Origin: Nemertoderma westbladi
Lineage: Eukaryota > Xenacoelomorpha > Nemertodermatida > Nemertodermatidae
Reading direction: 5' to 3'
Assembly (NCBI GenBank): GCA_032718475.1
Contig: JAUCBJ010006036.1
Coordinates: 1 to 32,245 of the forward strand
DNA: 32,245 bases
The notes below the pieces were generated by a model that did no database searches, was not told where the DNA came from, and saw only the letters and a list, made by a program, of their open reading frames with translations. Of this stretch, positions 30,260 through 32,245 are shown piece by piece (the first letter of the stretch is position 1; each line of letters starts with the position of its first letter). The translations under genes were made by a program, and so were the position numbers.

Positions 30260-31975
30260 CAAGTCATCCATCCATATCCAGTCATCCATACAAGTCATTC
30301 ATCCATATCCAGTCATCCATACTGTACAAGTCATCCAACCATATCCAGTCATCCATACTGTACAAGTCATCCATCCATATCCAGTCATCCATCCATATCC
30401 AGTCATCCATACAAGTCATCCATCCATATCCAGTCATCCATACAAGTCATCCATCCATATCCAGTCATCCATACAAGTCATCCATCCATATCCAGTCATC
30501 CATACAAGTCATCCATCCATATCCAGTCATCCATACAAGTCATCCATCCATATCCAGTCATCCATACAAGTCATCCATCCATATCCAGTCATCCATACAA
30601 GTCATCCATCCATATCCAGTCATCCATCCATATCCAGTCATCCATACAAGTCATCCATCCATATCCAGTCATCCATACAAGTCATCCATCCATATCCAGT
30701 CATCCATACAAGTCATCCATCCATATCAGTCATCCATACAAGTCATCCATCCATATCCAGTCATCCATACAAGTCATCCATCCATATCCAGTCATCCATA
30801 CAAGTCATCCATCCATATCCAGTCATCCATACAAGTCATCCATCCATATCCAGTCATCCATACAAGTCATCCATCCATATCCAGTCATCCATACAAGTCA
30901 TCCATCCATATCCAGTCATCCATACAAGTCATCCATCCATATCCAGTCATCCATACAAGTCATCCATCCATAATCCAGTCATCCATACAAGTCATCCATC
31001 CATATCCAGTCATCCATCCATATCCAGTCATCCATACAAGTCATCCATCCATATCCAGTCATCCATACAAGTCATCCATCCATATCCAGTCATCCATACA
31101 AGTCATCCATCCATATCCAGTCATCCATACAAGTCATCCATCCATATCCAGTCATCCATACAAGTCATCCATCCATATGCAGTCATCCATACAAGTCATC
31201 CATCCATATCCAGTCATCCATACTGTACAAGTCATCCATCCATATCCAGTCATCCATACAAGTCATCCATCCATATCCAGTCATCCATACAAGTCATCCA
31301 TCCATATCCAGTCATCCATACAAGTCATCCATCCATATCCAGTCATCATACAAGTCATCCATCCATATGCAGTCATCCATACAAGTCATCCATCCATATC
31401 CAGTCATCCATACTGTACAAGTCATCCATCCATATCCAGTCATCCATACAAGTCATCCATCCATATCCAGTCATCCATACAAGTCATCCATCCATATCCA
31501 GTCATCCATACAAGTCATCCATCCATATCCAGTCATCCATACAAGTCATTCATCCATATCCAGTCATCCATACAAGTCATCCATCCATATCCAGTCATCC
31601 ATACAAGTCATCCATCCATATCCAGTCATCCATCCATATCCAGTCATCCATACAAGTCATCCATCCATATCCAGTCATCCATACAGTCCAAGTCATCCAT
31701 CCATATCCAGTCATCCACTACAAGTCATCCATCCATATCCAGTCATCCATACAAGTCATCCATCCATATCCAGTCATCCATACAAGTCATCCATCCATAT
31801 CCAGTCATCCATACAAGTCATTCATCCATATCCAGTCATCCATACAAGTCATCCATCCATATCCAGTCATCCATACAAGTCATCCATCCATATCCAGTCA
31901 TCCATCCATATCCAGTCATCCATATCCAGTCATCCATCCATATCCAGTCATCCATATCCAGTCATCCATACAAGT
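30260..31975. repeat. 31-bp minisatellite, about 55 units
   Basis: Unit CAAGTCATCCATCCATATCC + AGTCATCCATA; steps of 31 bp are exact in the middle (for example 30443 to 30474). Each unit holds two AGTCATCCAT sub-repeats. Variants are an 18-bp short unit without CATACAAGT, a TACTGTACAAG insert (30331, 30358, 31222, 31411) and single-base slips (30965, 31347). The 31-bp length gives a 31-residue cyclic reading in any open frame, which makes the long open frames across the array uninformative. Confidence 0.95.
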
Positions 31976-32245
31976 CAAACATCAATTAATTTGGATAAAA
32001 TGCAGTCTCCTAAATAAGGGGATGAAAATTTGTCCAAGTGTTATAATGCTTTTTGAGTAATAATTGTAAAAAATGTAATAAATGTTTTTTTGAAACAACC
32101 TATATCCCTCCCTATACATAGTTTCGACATAATTCCATTATTTTCAAACACGATGTGTATTTTTTTATTTCAAATCACATAAGATTACCAGGGCGCAGCT
32201 ATTCTACGACTAAATCCAGATTGTGATACATATTTGGAATCCTTG
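31976..32245. other. Right-edge flank, nothing seen
   Basis: AT-rich sequence after the minisatellite up to the window end. No feature is supported. Confidence 0.5.

Noticed and set aside
30250-32017. Long plus-strand frames rich in His, Ser and Ile across the 31-bp array
   Set aside because: The same effect from a 31-bp stop-free unit; the frames change between units with indels and no start context or domain is present.

Overview
The window looks like AT-rich nuclear DNA from an invertebrate animal. It holds a BEL/Pao LTR retrotransposon, a metazoan-type SLC26 anion transporter and a STAT transcription factor, separated by long non-coding stretches full of tandem and inverted repeats. There is no bacterial-style gene packing. 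STAT plus SLC26 points to Metazoa, but I cannot name the species. The SLC26 reading frame (756 codons) has no intron, and STAT appears to have only one intron in its coding region, which suggests an intron-poor lineage or retro-derived genes.

Layout. 1-6192: 3' half of a BEL/Pao retrotransposon (intact protease end, RT, RNase H and integrase; inferred 3' LTR with a TATA/Inr promoter). 6.5-7.2 kb: an unrecognised minus-strand ORF, with six heat-shock-element-like palindromes just upstream at 20-21 bp spacing. 8.1-8.5 kb: a first-exon-like ORF for a type II membrane protein. 8.7-9.9 kb: modular dispersed repeats, one module of which recurs inverted at 26.8-27.0 kb. 9.99-13.10 kb: a 3.1-kb, 43-bp minisatellite with higher-order structure. 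14.65-16.92 kb (minus): SLC26 transporter with STAS domain and a C-terminal PDZ-ligand-like tail. 20.05-20.74 kb: a foldback element with about 200-bp inverted arms. 21.09-24.06 kb (minus): STAT gene in two exons; its intron carries a second hairpin element. 25.0-27.05 kb: G-tract repeats, a 38-bp minisatellite, hairpins, and copies of the 9-kb repeats. 29.0-29.7 kb: about 160-bp TGTC-rich tandem repeat. 30.26-31.98 kb: 31-bp minisatellite.

Functionally, STAT (cytokine-type signalling to transcription) and SLC26 (anion exchange or transport at the plasma membrane) are ordinary single-copy host genes on the same strand, and nothing shows they work together. Most of the window's unusual content is repetitive: foldback elements, minisatellites whose long open frames are side effects of stop-free units, and two over-represented 8-bp palindromes (TACCGGTA, TAGGCCTA). 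I did not find a convincing new multi-gene system. The observations most worth checking are the STAT exon split with its hairpin-filled intron, the phased TTCTAGAA cluster, and the E2F-like 43-bp array.
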